Made by a program: the position numbers and the translations under genes. The notes below the pieces were generated by a model. The model had not been told where the DNA came from and searched no databases. It was given only the letters and a program-made list of their open reading frames with translations. A DNA stretch of 22,862 nucleotides, taken from the IMG/VR virus record IMGVR_UViG_3300020457_001453, positions 1 through 22,862 of that record; one strand, given 5' to 3'. The first letter of the stretch is position 1. Each line of letters begins with the position of its first letter. Below are positions 1 through 5,827 of the stretch, one piece after another. Source of the stretch: a virus.

Positions 1-1
1 T

Positions 2-286
2 AATGTTTCTGGTGTTTATACTGGATGGAGAGAAAGACAGTATGAAATGTTTGAGAAAAGAGAATTGTGTGCAAAGTTAGTAAAACAAGGTGCAGTTACT
101 TCACAGTTTTGTAATGAAGAAATCAAATATGGTAGTGGACCACAAGAAGAGTTTGATTATAGAGTTACACCAATATTCAAGCATGTTGACATAGCTGGTT
201 TATATATAAATCAATACTTTATGTTAGTTTGGGATTGGGTTTGGATCAGAGTGGTTAATTTTGAAACATGGGTAAAGACACTATGA
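2..286 (+). CDS. Unknown protein, 5' end outside window
   Basis: The frame is open from base 2 to the TGA at 284-286, giving 94 visible residues with no stop on the left, so the true start is probably outside the window. An internal ATG at 47 would give a 79-residue protein, but the open codons upstream argue for a longer one. The visible part is rich in aromatic residues, especially near the end (LVWDWVWIRVVNFETW). I do not recognise the family. It is translationally coupled to the next gene by an ATGA overlap at 283-286. Confidence 0.6.
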   Translation, partial: NVSGVYTGWRERQYEMFEKRELCAKLVKQGAVTSQFCNEEIKYGSGPQEEFDYRVTPIFKHVDIAGLYINQYFMLVWDWVWIRVVNFETWVKTL

Positions 287-561
287 TTGAAAAAGGCGAC
301 AAGATAGTTCAGATGGTTTTGATTAGTCCTCACGAGGCAGATCACTTATATAAAAAACCAAACGGTACATTCTATTGGCAGCATCATAGAAAGGATGGTG
401 ACACCTTTTCTATACCTGAGATACAGATGGAGATGTTCCCACCTCCACCACCTAAGAAGATAGAGATCCCGAAAGAAAAAAGAAGGATAGACGTACTAAA
501 GAAACACTATGGTGAAGATTGGAAACCTACACCACAAGAAGGACTGGAGGATCATTACTAA
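283..561 (+). CDS. Small unknown protein with Pro/Lys-rich stretch
   Basis: A 92-residue protein. I chose the ATG at 283, which overlaps the previous stop as ATGA, rather than the ATG 15 bases upstream. It begins MIEKGDKIVQMV, has an aromatic/His patch (FYWQHHRKDGD) and then a run of five prolines followed by a Lys/Glu-rich segment. The C-terminal part (VLKKHYGEDWKPT) looks like a short amphipathic tail. There is no recognised domain, signal peptide or membrane segment. It sits in a chain of small coupled genes typical of hyperplastic regions in T4-like cyanophages. Confidence 0.65.
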   Translation: MIEKGDKIVQMVLISPHEADHLYKKPNGTFYWQHHRKDGDTFSIPEIQMEMFPPPPPKKIEIPKEKRRIDVLKKHYGEDWKPTPQEGLEDHY

Positions 562-722
562 TGTTTGTTGTACCTGAATATGCTAATAAGAATACTAGAG
601 TACACCCACACCACAATACTGTTGACCTAATGTATGATGAGATCAATAAGCATGAGGTTGGTCAAGAGGAATGGTATACGTACATTGATTTTATAAATGA
701 AAACCAATACGCTTTCCAATGA
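561..722 (+). CDS. Small unknown protein (53 aa)
   Basis: The start is the ATG at 561, which shares one base with the previous TAA (TAATG). It is preceded by GGAGG at 546-550, ten bases upstream, which supports this start over an in-frame ATG at 519. The product begins MFVVPEYANKNTRVHPHHN and is acidic and His-rich, with no membrane segment. The family is not recognised. It ends in an ATGA overlap with the next gene. Confidence 0.6.
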   Translation: MFVVPEYANKNTRVHPHHNTVDLMYDEINKHEVGQEEWYTYIDFINENQYAFQ

Positions 723-916
723 GTAAAATAGATACACAAGGATTAAGTGGACCTGCAACTGAAGGATGTACTGACAATGTATATCCTAGAGATGAAAATG
801 GTGAACCAATTTACCCACCATTTAATCCAACACCCTTGCCTTTGATTGAACCTAAATTGAGACAAGAACTAAAAGATCTTATCAACGAGGTATTAGATGA
901 GCGAGAAGCACCCTAA
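719..916 (+). CDS. Small Pro-rich unknown protein (65 aa)
   Basis: Starts in the ATGA at 719-722. The N-terminal half is Pro/Gly-rich with an acidic stretch (YPRDENGEPIYPPFNPTPLP), and the C-terminal 20 residues are predicted helical and acidic (LRQELKDLINEVLDEREAP). The phrase E-N-G-x-x-I-Y-P recurs in the next gene (DENGKYIYPEG), so the two small neighbours may be distantly related or share a motif. No function can be assigned. Confidence 0.6.
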   Translation: MSKIDTQGLSGPATEGCTDNVYPRDENGEPIYPPFNPTPLPLIEPKLRQELKDLINEVLDEREAP

Positions 917-1199
917 CGGTTACACTAAAGAAATGATCAAGGAGATCTTAGGATCTTCTTGGCCTCAACCTTCTGGTGAGTCTGGTTGTGAAGAGAGAAA
1001 GAGAAAGGGTAGAGAGATGAGAGAAGGAAAGATACCTAAAACCACATATCCATCAGCAGAATCAAGAGCAAAGTTACCTAACTTCGATGAGAATGGTAAA
1101 TACATTTACCCTGAAGGTCATGGGTTTAGTTATGTTCAGTATCTAAAAGATAATCCTGACTCAACAGAGGCAGGTACATATGGAAGTAAAGTATCATGA
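897..1199 (+). CDS. Small charged unknown protein (100 aa)
   Basis: ATG at 897 with GAGG at 887-890, six bases upstream, and a 20-base overlap with the previous gene. The middle is very basic (CEERKRKGREMREGK) and the end contains FDENGKYIYPEG, similar to a motif in the preceding protein. No domain is recognised. The last codons overlap purN by ATGA at 1196-1199, so it is likely co-transcribed and translationally coupled with it. Confidence 0.6.
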   Translation: MSEKHPNGYTKEMIKEILGSSWPQPSGESGCEERKRKGREMREGKIPKTTYPSAESRAKLPNFDENGKYIYPEGHGFSYVQYLKDNPDSTEAGTYGSKVS

Positions 1200-1750
1200 G
1201 ACTAGGAGTTATGTGTTCTGGCAACGGAACAAACTTTGAGAACATTATTACAAATCCTAATTGTAATAAACATGAAGTGGTGTTGATGATACACAACACT
1301 AAGAAGTGTGGTGCTATAGCAAGAGCAGCAAAATGGGGAATACCTCATTGTAGGGTTGCTCATAAAGATGAAGATCAGATGATAAAACTCTTTGAGGCAT
1401 ATCGTGTAGATCTTATAATTCTTGCAGGGTACATGAGGGTTATTAAAAATCCATCTGCATTTCCTGCTCCTATTATAAATGTCCATCCATCTTTATTACC
1501 TAAGTATAAGGGATTACATGCAGTAGAACAGGCAATGGAATCTGGTGATACTATTACTGGATGTACAGTTCATTATGTGAATGAAGAATTAGATGGAGGT
1601 GAGATTATAATTCAAGGAGAAGTACCTATTCTACCTGATGATACGGTAGAATCATTAACAAAAGCAATTCAAAGACAAGAATATGCTTTACTACCTTATA
1701 CTATAGCAAAACTATGTACGACAAAGGAATTAGCTACATCTTTGATGTAG
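1196..1750 (+). CDS. purN: Phosphoribosylglycinamide formyltransferase (PurN)
   Basis: Transfers a formyl group from 10-formyltetrahydrofolate to GAR in step 3 of purine synthesis, in the cytoplasm of the infected cell. The 184 residues fit a compact single-domain PurN. Visible motifs are the phosphate-binding start (CSGNGTNF, residues 7-14), the catalytic Asn95 and His97 in INVHPSLLP, and Asp133 in NEELDGGEI; these correspond to the known Asn-His-Asp triad. purN is a recurrent auxiliary metabolic gene in cyanophages, thought to raise nucleotide supply for phage DNA. The start overlaps the previous stop as ATGA. The last 37 bases overlap the start of the phosphomannomutase gene, an unusually long overlap for this window. 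Confidence 0.95.
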   Translation: MRLGVMCSGNGTNFENIITNPNCNKHEVVLMIHNTKKCGAIARAAKWGIPHCRVAHKDEDQMIKLFEAYRVDLIILAGYMRVIKNPSAFPAPIINVHPSLLPKYKGLHAVEQAMESGDTITGCTVHYVNEELDGGEIIIQGEVPILPDDTVESLTKAIQRQEYALLPYTIAKLCTTKELATSLM

Positions 1751-2442
1751 ATGGTACTCTGACTCCCAGTCGCAAAGAGATTGAGCATGAGTTTTGGGCT
1801 CCATTTCTTATATTCTGTCGTCATCATGATGTGTATCTTGTTACTGGTAGTGATAGGCAGAAGACATTAGAGCAGTTGGGATTAGATATATGTTACACTT
1901 GTAAACGAGTATATAATTGTTCTGGTAGTGATGTATGGGAGCGTGATAGGAATGTTTATACTGACGACTGGACACTTCCAACAGAGGTAGAAGATTTTTT
2001 ATTAGATGAATTATATTTCAGTACATTTCCTCTTCGTAATGGGAATCATATTGAGAGGAGACCTGGTACTGTCAACTTTAGTATCTTAGGTAGAGACAAG
2101 GATCCCTTTTTAGGTAGGCAAGAGTATGTTGACTGGGATAAAAGGACTAATGAGAGAGCAGATATAGCAGACAGACTAAGGAATCAGTTTCCTGATCTAT
2201 ACGTTGCTCTTGGTGGGCAGACTGGTCTTGATATAGCACCTAAAGGTAGAGGAAAGGAGCAGATTCTTAGAGATTTTCCTAACGGAAATGTAAAATTTTA
2301 TGGAGATAAAATGGATGTGGGTGGTAATGATTATTCATTAGGACAATCTATAGTAAAGGGTGGATTAGGAAGCATATATACTGTACGTGATTACAGACAC
2401 ACTTGGGAGTTATTACAGCATGAAGTCAACGGAGAATTATGA
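1714..2442 (+). CDS. Phosphomannomutase, eukaryotic (PMM2/Sec53-like) HAD type
   Basis: Predicted to interconvert mannose-6-phosphate and mannose-1-phosphate, the step before GDP-mannose. The 242 residues match the eukaryotic alpha-PMM type, not the larger bacterial ManB/AlgC type. Visible features are the HAD nucleophile motif FDVDGTLTPSR (Asp11, Asp13), then TGSDRQKTLEQLG, the substrate-binding RRPGTVNFSILGR (115-127, like RNGMLNVSPIGR of PMM2), GGQTGLDIAPKG (168-178) and the Mg-binding FYGDKMDVGGND (195-206). The ATG at 1714 is needed because the nucleophile lies at residue 11; this gives a 37-base overlap with purN. It fits functionally with the phosphomannose isomerase at 9024 and the GDP-mannose 3,5-epimerase at 12452, although they are 7-10 kb away. 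Confidence 0.88.
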   Translation: MYDKGISYIFDVDGTLTPSRKEIEHEFWAPFLIFCRHHDVYLVTGSDRQKTLEQLGLDICYTCKRVYNCSGSDVWERDRNVYTDDWTLPTEVEDFLLDELYFSTFPLRNGNHIERRPGTVNFSILGRDKDPFLGRQEYVDWDKRTNERADIADRLRNQFPDLYVALGGQTGLDIAPKGRGKEQILRDFPNGNVKFYGDKMDVGGNDYSLGQSIVKGGLGSIYTVRDYRHTWELLQHEVNGEL

Positions 2443-2647
2443 ACAGCTTTTAGAGAGGTTTTATAAGAGAACCACTCAACTAGAAGAAAGACAAGTTGAA
2501 CTTGAAGACGCTCACCTAGAATATATAAAATTAGAAAGAGATCTTGATAGACTCCAAGGATCTATTCAAGCAATTGAATACTGTGCTTATGGTAAGTTAC
2601 CTCATGATGGTAATCATGGTGGTATGAAGGATCATAATCCACAATGA
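2420..2647 (+). CDS. Small coiled-coil protein
   Basis: A 75-residue protein from the ATG at 2420, with GGGAG at 2405-2409 ten bases upstream. Residues about 5-50 are a continuous charged heptad-like helix (LLERFYKRTTQLEERQVELE and onward), a likely coiled coil, followed by a short Gly/His-rich tail (HDGNHGGMKDHN). It overlaps the phosphomannomutase by 23 bases and the next gene by ATGA. An in-frame ATG at 2387 would add 11 residues inside the mutase gene and looks less likely. Function is unknown. Confidence 0.6.
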   Translation: MKSTENYEQLLERFYKRTTQLEERQVELEDAHLEYIKLERDLDRLQGSIQAIEYCAYGKLPHDGNHGGMKDHNPQ

Positions 2648-2967
2648 AACCACAGTCTGCTAAAGCGAAGGGAAGAAAATTACAACAGTGGGTTAGAGAT
2701 CAACTCATTGAACATCGTAACATTCATCCAGAAGATATAGAGTCTAGGAGCATGGGTGCAGGTGGTGAAGACCTGATAATGGCAAGAGATGCTCGACAAA
2801 AGTTTCCATATTCGATAGAATGTAAGAACCAAGAGAAATTAAATGTTTGGGAAGCTTATGCACAAGCAGAAGCCAACTCAGGTAACCATGAACCTATTTT
2901 ATTCATTAAAAAGAACGGTAAAAAACCGTTGGTTGTCCTCTCTGCGGAACACTTTATTGGAACCTAA
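2644..2967 (+). CDS. PD-(D/E)XK-type nuclease / resolvase-like protein
   Basis: A 107-residue protein with a basic N-terminus (SAKAKGRKLQQWVRDQL), then GAGGEDLIMA (38-47, Asp43), and SIECKNQEKLNVWEAYAQAE (58-77). The spacing of Asp43 to Glu59-x-Lys61 is the classic D...ExK core of the restriction-endonuclease-like fold, and the Gln/Glu helix after it resembles Holliday junction resolvases and similar small phage nucleases. The expected role is metal-dependent cleavage of DNA, perhaps of branched structures, during replication or packaging. Exact substrate cannot be read. Starts in an ATGA overlap. Confidence 0.65.
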   Translation: MKPQSAKAKGRKLQQWVRDQLIEHRNIHPEDIESRSMGAGGEDLIMARDARQKFPYSIECKNQEKLNVWEAYAQAEANSGNHEPILFIKKNGKKPLVVLSAEHFIGT

Positions 2968-2971
2968 AGAC

Positions 2972-3181
2972 ATGGATGACCCAAGATACTCTGACGAAAA
3001 ATTGATGCTAAGAGCAGAAGCTTTCAGAGCTTTGACACATCATTTGACTGATCATTGTCGTGCAGTTTATGAGTTTTGTAGTGAGTGGGTAGAGACTCAT
3101 GATAATATAGATAATATAGAACAAAACTTTCAAAATTACCTAAGGTCAGTCGTAGAGAGGTCTTATGCAAAAAGTAGTTAA
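2972..3181 (+). CDS. Small helical unknown protein (70 aa)
   Basis: Starts at the ATG at 2972, four bases after the nuclease stop, beginning MDDPRYSDEKLMLRAEAFRA. An in-frame ATG at 2843 would lie wholly inside the nuclease gene and is rejected. The protein is acidic, helical and His/Cys-containing, with no membrane segment. No family is recognised. It overlaps the next gene by 17 bases. Confidence 0.6.
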   Translation: MDDPRYSDEKLMLRAEAFRALTHHLTDHCRAVYEFCSEWVETHDNIDNIEQNFQNYLRSVVERSYAKSS

Positions 3182-3389
3182 TTTTATTGCTCTTTTATCA
3201 GGTGCAGTATCACTTGCTGTAGTAGGTGCAGGTGGATATGTTTATCTTAATAAAGATGCTCTTATCGATAAAGCAAAGAGTTATGCTCAAGAAGCAATAA
3301 CTGGTGCTTTATCTTCTAACATGCCATCAGTTGATCTACCATCATCAACTGGACCAGCAGTCCCAAATATACCAACACTTCCTAAATAA
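3165..3389 (+). CDS. Small membrane-anchored protein (74 aa)
   Basis: ATG at 3165 with GAGAGG at 3155-3160. Residues 5-28 (NFIALLSGAVSLAVVGAGGYVYL) form one hydrophobic segment, either a membrane anchor or an uncleaved signal. A charged helix follows and then a Pro/Ser-rich tail (SSTGPAVPNIPTLPK). The role is unknown. It is the first of several small membrane proteins in a row on this strand, which suggests a membrane-linked function for the block, but no specific one can be shown. Confidence 0.7.
   Translation: MQKVVNFIALLSGAVSLAVVGAGGYVYLNKDALIDKAKSYAQEAITGALSSNMPSVDLPSSTGPAVPNIPTLPK
3382..3389 (+). promoter_or_regulatory. T4-type late promoter box (CTAAATAA)
   Basis: CTAAATAA spans the stop of the previous gene and matches the T4 late -10 element TATAAATA at six of eight positions. 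The ATG at 3408 lies 19 bases after the box, so a transcript starting about six bases after it would have a leader of roughly 12 bases. The placement resembles that of the perfect box at 3937, which supports it moderately. Confidence 0.4.
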
Positions 3390-3407
3390 GCCAGTTATAT
3401 TAACATA

Positions 3408-3887
3408 ATGGCTGAAGATAAAAAGGTAGAGAAAGATAGTCCTGACAGTAAGAAGGATGATATCCCTACAAGCCAAAAGGGTTTCTTTGGTAAGATAAAG
3501 GACACTGTAGTACCAGATGCTGAGGAACAAGCAGCAATCGTCAGTCAATTAGTCCGTCTCGGAATTTTGATTTGGAGTGGAGGAATATTAACTTTAAATT
3601 ACGTTACCATCCCAGGGTTTCCACAAGGTAAAATTGATCCCACCTTCATAGCTTCGGTGTTTACTGGAGTTTTAGCCACTTTTGGCGTTCAGACAGCAAA
3701 AAATAAGCAGAATGGTGGTACTAATGGAGGAGGTGTTAATATAACTAAGAAAGATATGGAGATGCTTATTGCTAAAGCATCCGAAGCAGCACCAGCACAG
3801 ACTCTTAGGATAGAGCAAGCACCATTAGTGATAGCACCAACTGTACCTCCAGCTAAGGGTACTAAGCCACCTGTGCCGAAAGTCTAA
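3408..3887 (+). CDS. Two-helix membrane protein, holin-like topology
   Basis: A 159-residue protein. The N-terminal 40 residues are charged (KKVEKDSPDSKKDD). Two hydrophobic segments follow, about 46-66 (SQLVRLGILIWSGGILTLNY) and 78-96 (PTFIASVFTGVLATFGVQ), joined by a short loop (TIPGFPQGKID). Then come a Gly/Asn linker (NGGTNGGG), a helical stretch and a Pro/Lys-rich tail. Two membrane helices with charged ends would suit a holin or spanin-partner role, but this is only topology; I recognise no diagnostic motif. A late promoter-like box 19 bases upstream of its ATG would fit late expression. Confidence 0.7.
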   Translation: MAEDKKVEKDSPDSKKDDIPTSQKGFFGKIKDTVVPDAEEQAAIVSQLVRLGILIWSGGILTLNYVTIPGFPQGKIDPTFIASVFTGVLATFGVQTAKNKQNGGTNGGGVNITKKDMEMLIAKASEAAPAQTLRIEQAPLVIAPTVPPAKGTKPPVPKV

Positions 3888-3916
3888 CACTGTCTTGTAG
3901 TCAACACACAATTAGG

Positions 3917-3924
3917 TATAAATC
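3917..3924 (+). promoter_or_regulatory. Possible second late promoter box (TATAAATC)
   Basis: Matches TATAAATA at seven of eight positions, 13 bases before the perfect box at 3937, in the only sizeable plus-strand gap of this region. It could be a weaker tandem late promoter or chance in AT-rich DNA. Confidence 0.35.
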
Positions 3925-3936
3925 ACTACTTTATGC

Positions 3937-3944
3937 TATAAATA
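3937..3944 (+). promoter_or_regulatory. Perfect T4-type late promoter box (TATAAATA)
   Basis: An exact copy of the T4 late -10 element read by the phage late sigma factor (gp55 type). It lies in the 81-base gap 3888-3968, and the ATG of the next small gene is 25 bases downstream, giving an expected leader of about 18-20 bases. It would drive the three tiny genes at 3969-4376 and the larger gene at 4348. No rho-independent terminator for the upstream gene is seen in the gap. Confidence 0.65.
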
Positions 3945-3968
3945 ATAGTGGTACGGGATTGAAAGATC

Positions 3969-4142
3969 ATGCCCCTGACTACAAAGCATTACACCGTCGG
4001 ATATCACGACACTCAAAAGCATCACTACGAAATATGTGAGTATGCAATGAGTGCCTACGACGCAATAGAACATAGTAAAGAGGATGTCTCCTATCTAAGG
4101 GAGCATCCTCATTTTATTGACTATGCAACGGTAGAACGATGA
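3969..4142 (+). CDS. Tiny unknown protein (57 aa)
   Basis: An ATG-to-TGA frame beginning MPLTTKHYTVGYHDTQKHHY and ending YATVER. It is rich in His and Tyr, with no membrane segment. It is supported by the perfect late box upstream and by the ATGA overlap (4139-4142) with the next tiny gene. Inside it lies a strong hairpin followed by a T-rich stretch (4080-4117), described separately. Function is unknown. Confidence 0.6.
   Translation: MPLTTKHYTVGYHDTQKHHYEICEYAMSAYDAIEHSKEDVSYLREHPHFIDYATVER
4080..4117 (+). terminator. Terminator-like hairpin inside a tiny gene
   Basis: GAGGATG (4080-4086) pairs with CATCCTC (4104-4110), and CTCC (4088-4091) with GGAG (4100-4103), leaving one bulged T and an eight-base loop. 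That is an 11-bp stem, followed directly by ATTTTAT. It looks like an intrinsic terminator or attenuator, yet it is wholly inside the 57-residue frame. Partial readthrough could set the ratio of the upstream tiny gene to those after it. Coding for EDVSYLREHPHF may alternatively create it by chance. Confidence 0.4.
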
Positions 4143-4252
4143 CTAATATAACAAAGAATAAGCATGAGATCATGTGGTGGATGAGCCGACTCACCATCAT
4201 GGGAACTTCTCTAGGACTATCAACGTGGCTTGCTGCACAGGCATATGTCTGA
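4139..4252 (+). CDS. Tiny single-pass membrane protein (37 aa)
   Basis: Starts in an ATGA overlap with the 57-residue gene. It begins MTNITKNKHEIMWW, and residues 17-36 (RLTIMGTSLGLSTWLAAQAY) form one membrane helix. It is coupled on both sides: its end overlaps the next tiny gene by eight bases. Function is unknown. Confidence 0.55.
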   Translation: MTNITKNKHEIMWWMSRLTIMGTSLGLSTWLAAQAYV

Positions 4253-4376
4253 GGTAGTACACTCAGTCAATATAATGATTGCCATCTTGTTAGGTGGAAC
4301 TTCGTATGTAATTTACTACATACTAAGAATGGCTTATGCAGAAGTGAATGGATCCGATCCAGCCGATAAGAATTAG
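4245..4376 (+). CDS. Tiny single-pass membrane protein (43 aa)
   Basis: ATG at 4245 to TAG at 4374-4376. A hydrophobic helix at about residues 9-31 (NIMIAILLGGTSYVIYYILR) is followed by a short polar tail (NGSDPADKN). A later in-frame ATG at 4275 would remove ten residues but keep the helix. The overlaps with both neighbours (8 and 29 bases) fit the dense packing here. Function is unknown. Confidence 0.5.
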   Translation: MSEVVHSVNIMIAILLGGTSYVIYYILRMAYAEVNGSDPADKN

Positions 4377-5187
4377 TCCAATCTACATTAGGCAGTTAGA
4401 TATACCAAATCTTTATATTAGTGATGTATTTGGTTATGCTCCTACTGCTACACCACCTGTGGTACCTGTTGTAGTAAATATCGGTAAACCAATAGTAAAT
4501 ATACCTGGATGTGTAGAAGTACATCCAGAGAATAAGTATCCAAACGGTACTAAGAATAAACAATTAGCAGAAGATGATGATACAGTAACGTATTGTGATG
4601 CTCATACTCCATCGTTTACACCGATGAACTATGAGCCAGAACAGTTAACTATTATACAAGATATACCAGCACCAGAGGTAGAACCACCACCAGAACCAGA
4701 AGTTAATACACCAGAGACACCATCTATACCCAGTACATCTAAAGAAGAAGTTGAATGTCCTAGTCCAGGTCAACCACGAATAGGTGACTTATCTCAGAAT
4801 GGAGATGAGAAAGTAGTTGGTCACGAACTGAATGAAGATAAAACTATCTGTATAGTATTATATGAACCTACGACTGCAGTTGAAAAGTTTTTACCTCAAG
4901 CAAATGTTGTAACAACAACTGCTGTTATTGCTACTGTAGCGACTGCGAGTGCCCTATTTGCCAAACCCCTAGCGGATTTGATCCTTCGGGCTCTGAAACC
5001 TGCAATAAAACAGGCAACCCAAAAGGTGCAGAAGCTTTTAGGTCAGAAACAGACTTCTCCTGATCGGAATCTTGTGATTGCGAATCAGTATCGTTTGAAG
5101 AAGGGACTCCCTCCTCTACCGAAGAAGAAGCCGAAGAAGTTGAAGAAGACGAAGAAGGGATTATTGAAGTTTCTGCCTTGGGGATAG
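4348..5187 (+). CDS. Pro-rich protein with membrane segment and Lys-rich tail
   Basis: A 279-residue protein. The N-terminal half is Pro/Val-rich and contains few possible membrane helices. Residues about 105-130 are a Pro/Glu linker (PAPEVEPPPEPEV), residues about 187-216 a hydrophobic segment (TTTAVIATVATASALFAKPL), and the last 30 residues a strongly basic tail (KKKPKKLKKTKKG). There are Cys at 55, 83, 137 and 168. I do not know the family; a virion or membrane-associated protein is possible given the late box upstream. From residue 195 onward the gene overlaps, on the opposite strand, the end of the minus-strand gene 4931-5827, so the basic tail and the Ser-rich tail of that gene are encoded by the same DNA. 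Confidence 0.7.
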   Translation: MDPIQPIRISPIYIRQLDIPNLYISDVFGYAPTATPPVVPVVVNIGKPIVNIPGCVEVHPENKYPNGTKNKQLAEDDDTVTYCDAHTPSFTPMNYEPEQLTIIQDIPAPEVEPPPEPEVNTPETPSIPSTSKEEVECPSPGQPRIGDLSQNGDEKVVGHELNEDKTICIVLYEPTTAVEKFLPQANVVTTTAVIATVATASALFAKPLADLILRALKPAIKQATQKVQKLLGQKQTSPDRNLVIANQYRLKKGLPPLPKKKPKKLKKTKKGLLKFLPWG

Positions 5188-5827
5188 AATGAGTATGATT
5201 GGGTAGTACGTTAGGTGGGTTTACAAGTACTACGTCTGCACATACAGCAGCATAAGGTGACTTTGGATGGAACATAATTCCAGCCTTCATCAATTCTCCA
5301 CAATTTTTTAGTCTAGCTATTTCAAAATCCAATCTCTTATTAGCAGTATTCTGAGCCAATGCTTCCATCTGTGTAGTTGCTGCTTGCTTACATAGTGCTT
5401 GTAGTTCTTTGTCTAATGGACGTGACCATGTAGCAGATACACCTGCTGATATAGTTGTATTATTTTTTTGTCCTGTACGGGTGGGAATGTAATATAAAAT
5501 TTCACCTGGATTATCTGGAACACCGTCGTCGTTAGCATCTACATTATTATAGACGGGATCATTATATAATAACTCCCAAGGATGCTGTTGAGATAAACTT
5601 CCTGTTACGTATGGCGTGACATTAGCGGTAGCACCTTGACACTGGATACCACCCCCATAAGTATTTGTTATATATGGACCTTGTAAAACCTGTATAGCTT
5701 GATTGGTTACTGAGCCAGAAGAATTAGCAATCGGGTTTGCTGTCGCACTAACACCACCTACGTCTGTTTGTGCTAGTACTGGTAATCCAGAAGGTATTAT
5801 AGTAAGACTCGCTATTATTGCTGAAAT
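4931..5827 (-). CDS. Exported Ca-loop protein, start codon unclear
   Basis: From a possible ATT start at 5827 the protein is about 298 residues, beginning with a Sec-type signal (SAIIASLTIIPSGLPVLAQ). It continues with a Gly/Ser/Asn-rich part, a DANDDGVPDN loop that resembles a DxDxDGxxD calcium site, an all-helical Ala/Gln part (KELQALCKQAATTQMEALAQ) and a Cys-containing end (KNCGELMKAGIMFHP). The last 85 residues are a Ser/Asp/Glu-rich low-complexity tail antisense to the plus-strand gene. The frame is open back to an ATG at 5992, but there it overlaps the preceding gene by 178 bases and gives a signal peptide at residue 56. No ATG, GTG, TTG or CTG lies between. I do not know the function; an exported or virion-surface role is inferred. 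Confidence 0.6.
   Translation of the reverse strand: MSAIIASLTIIPSGLPVLAQTDVGGVSATANPIANSSGSVTNQAIQVLQGPYITNTYGGGIQCQGATANVTPYVTGSLSQQHPWELLYNDPVYNNVDANDDGVPDNPGEILYYIPTRTGQKNNTTISAGVSATWSRPLDKELQALCKQAATTQMEALAQNTANKRLDFEIARLKNCGELMKAGIMFHPKSPYAAVCADVVLVNPPNVLPNHTHSIPKAETSIIPSSSSSTSSASSSVEEGVPSSNDTDSQSQDSDQEKSVSDLKASAPFGLPVLLQVSEPEGSNPLGVWQIGHSQSLQ

Noticed and set aside
1202-1486. 94-codon minus-strand frame
   Set aside because: Antisense to purN, whose catalytic residues are intact; composition is that of a reverse-complement shadow.
4348-5187. TonB-like reading of the Pro-rich membrane protein
   Set aside because: TonB has an N-terminal membrane anchor and a conserved C-terminal domain; here the membrane segment is near the C-terminus and a Lys-rich tail follows.
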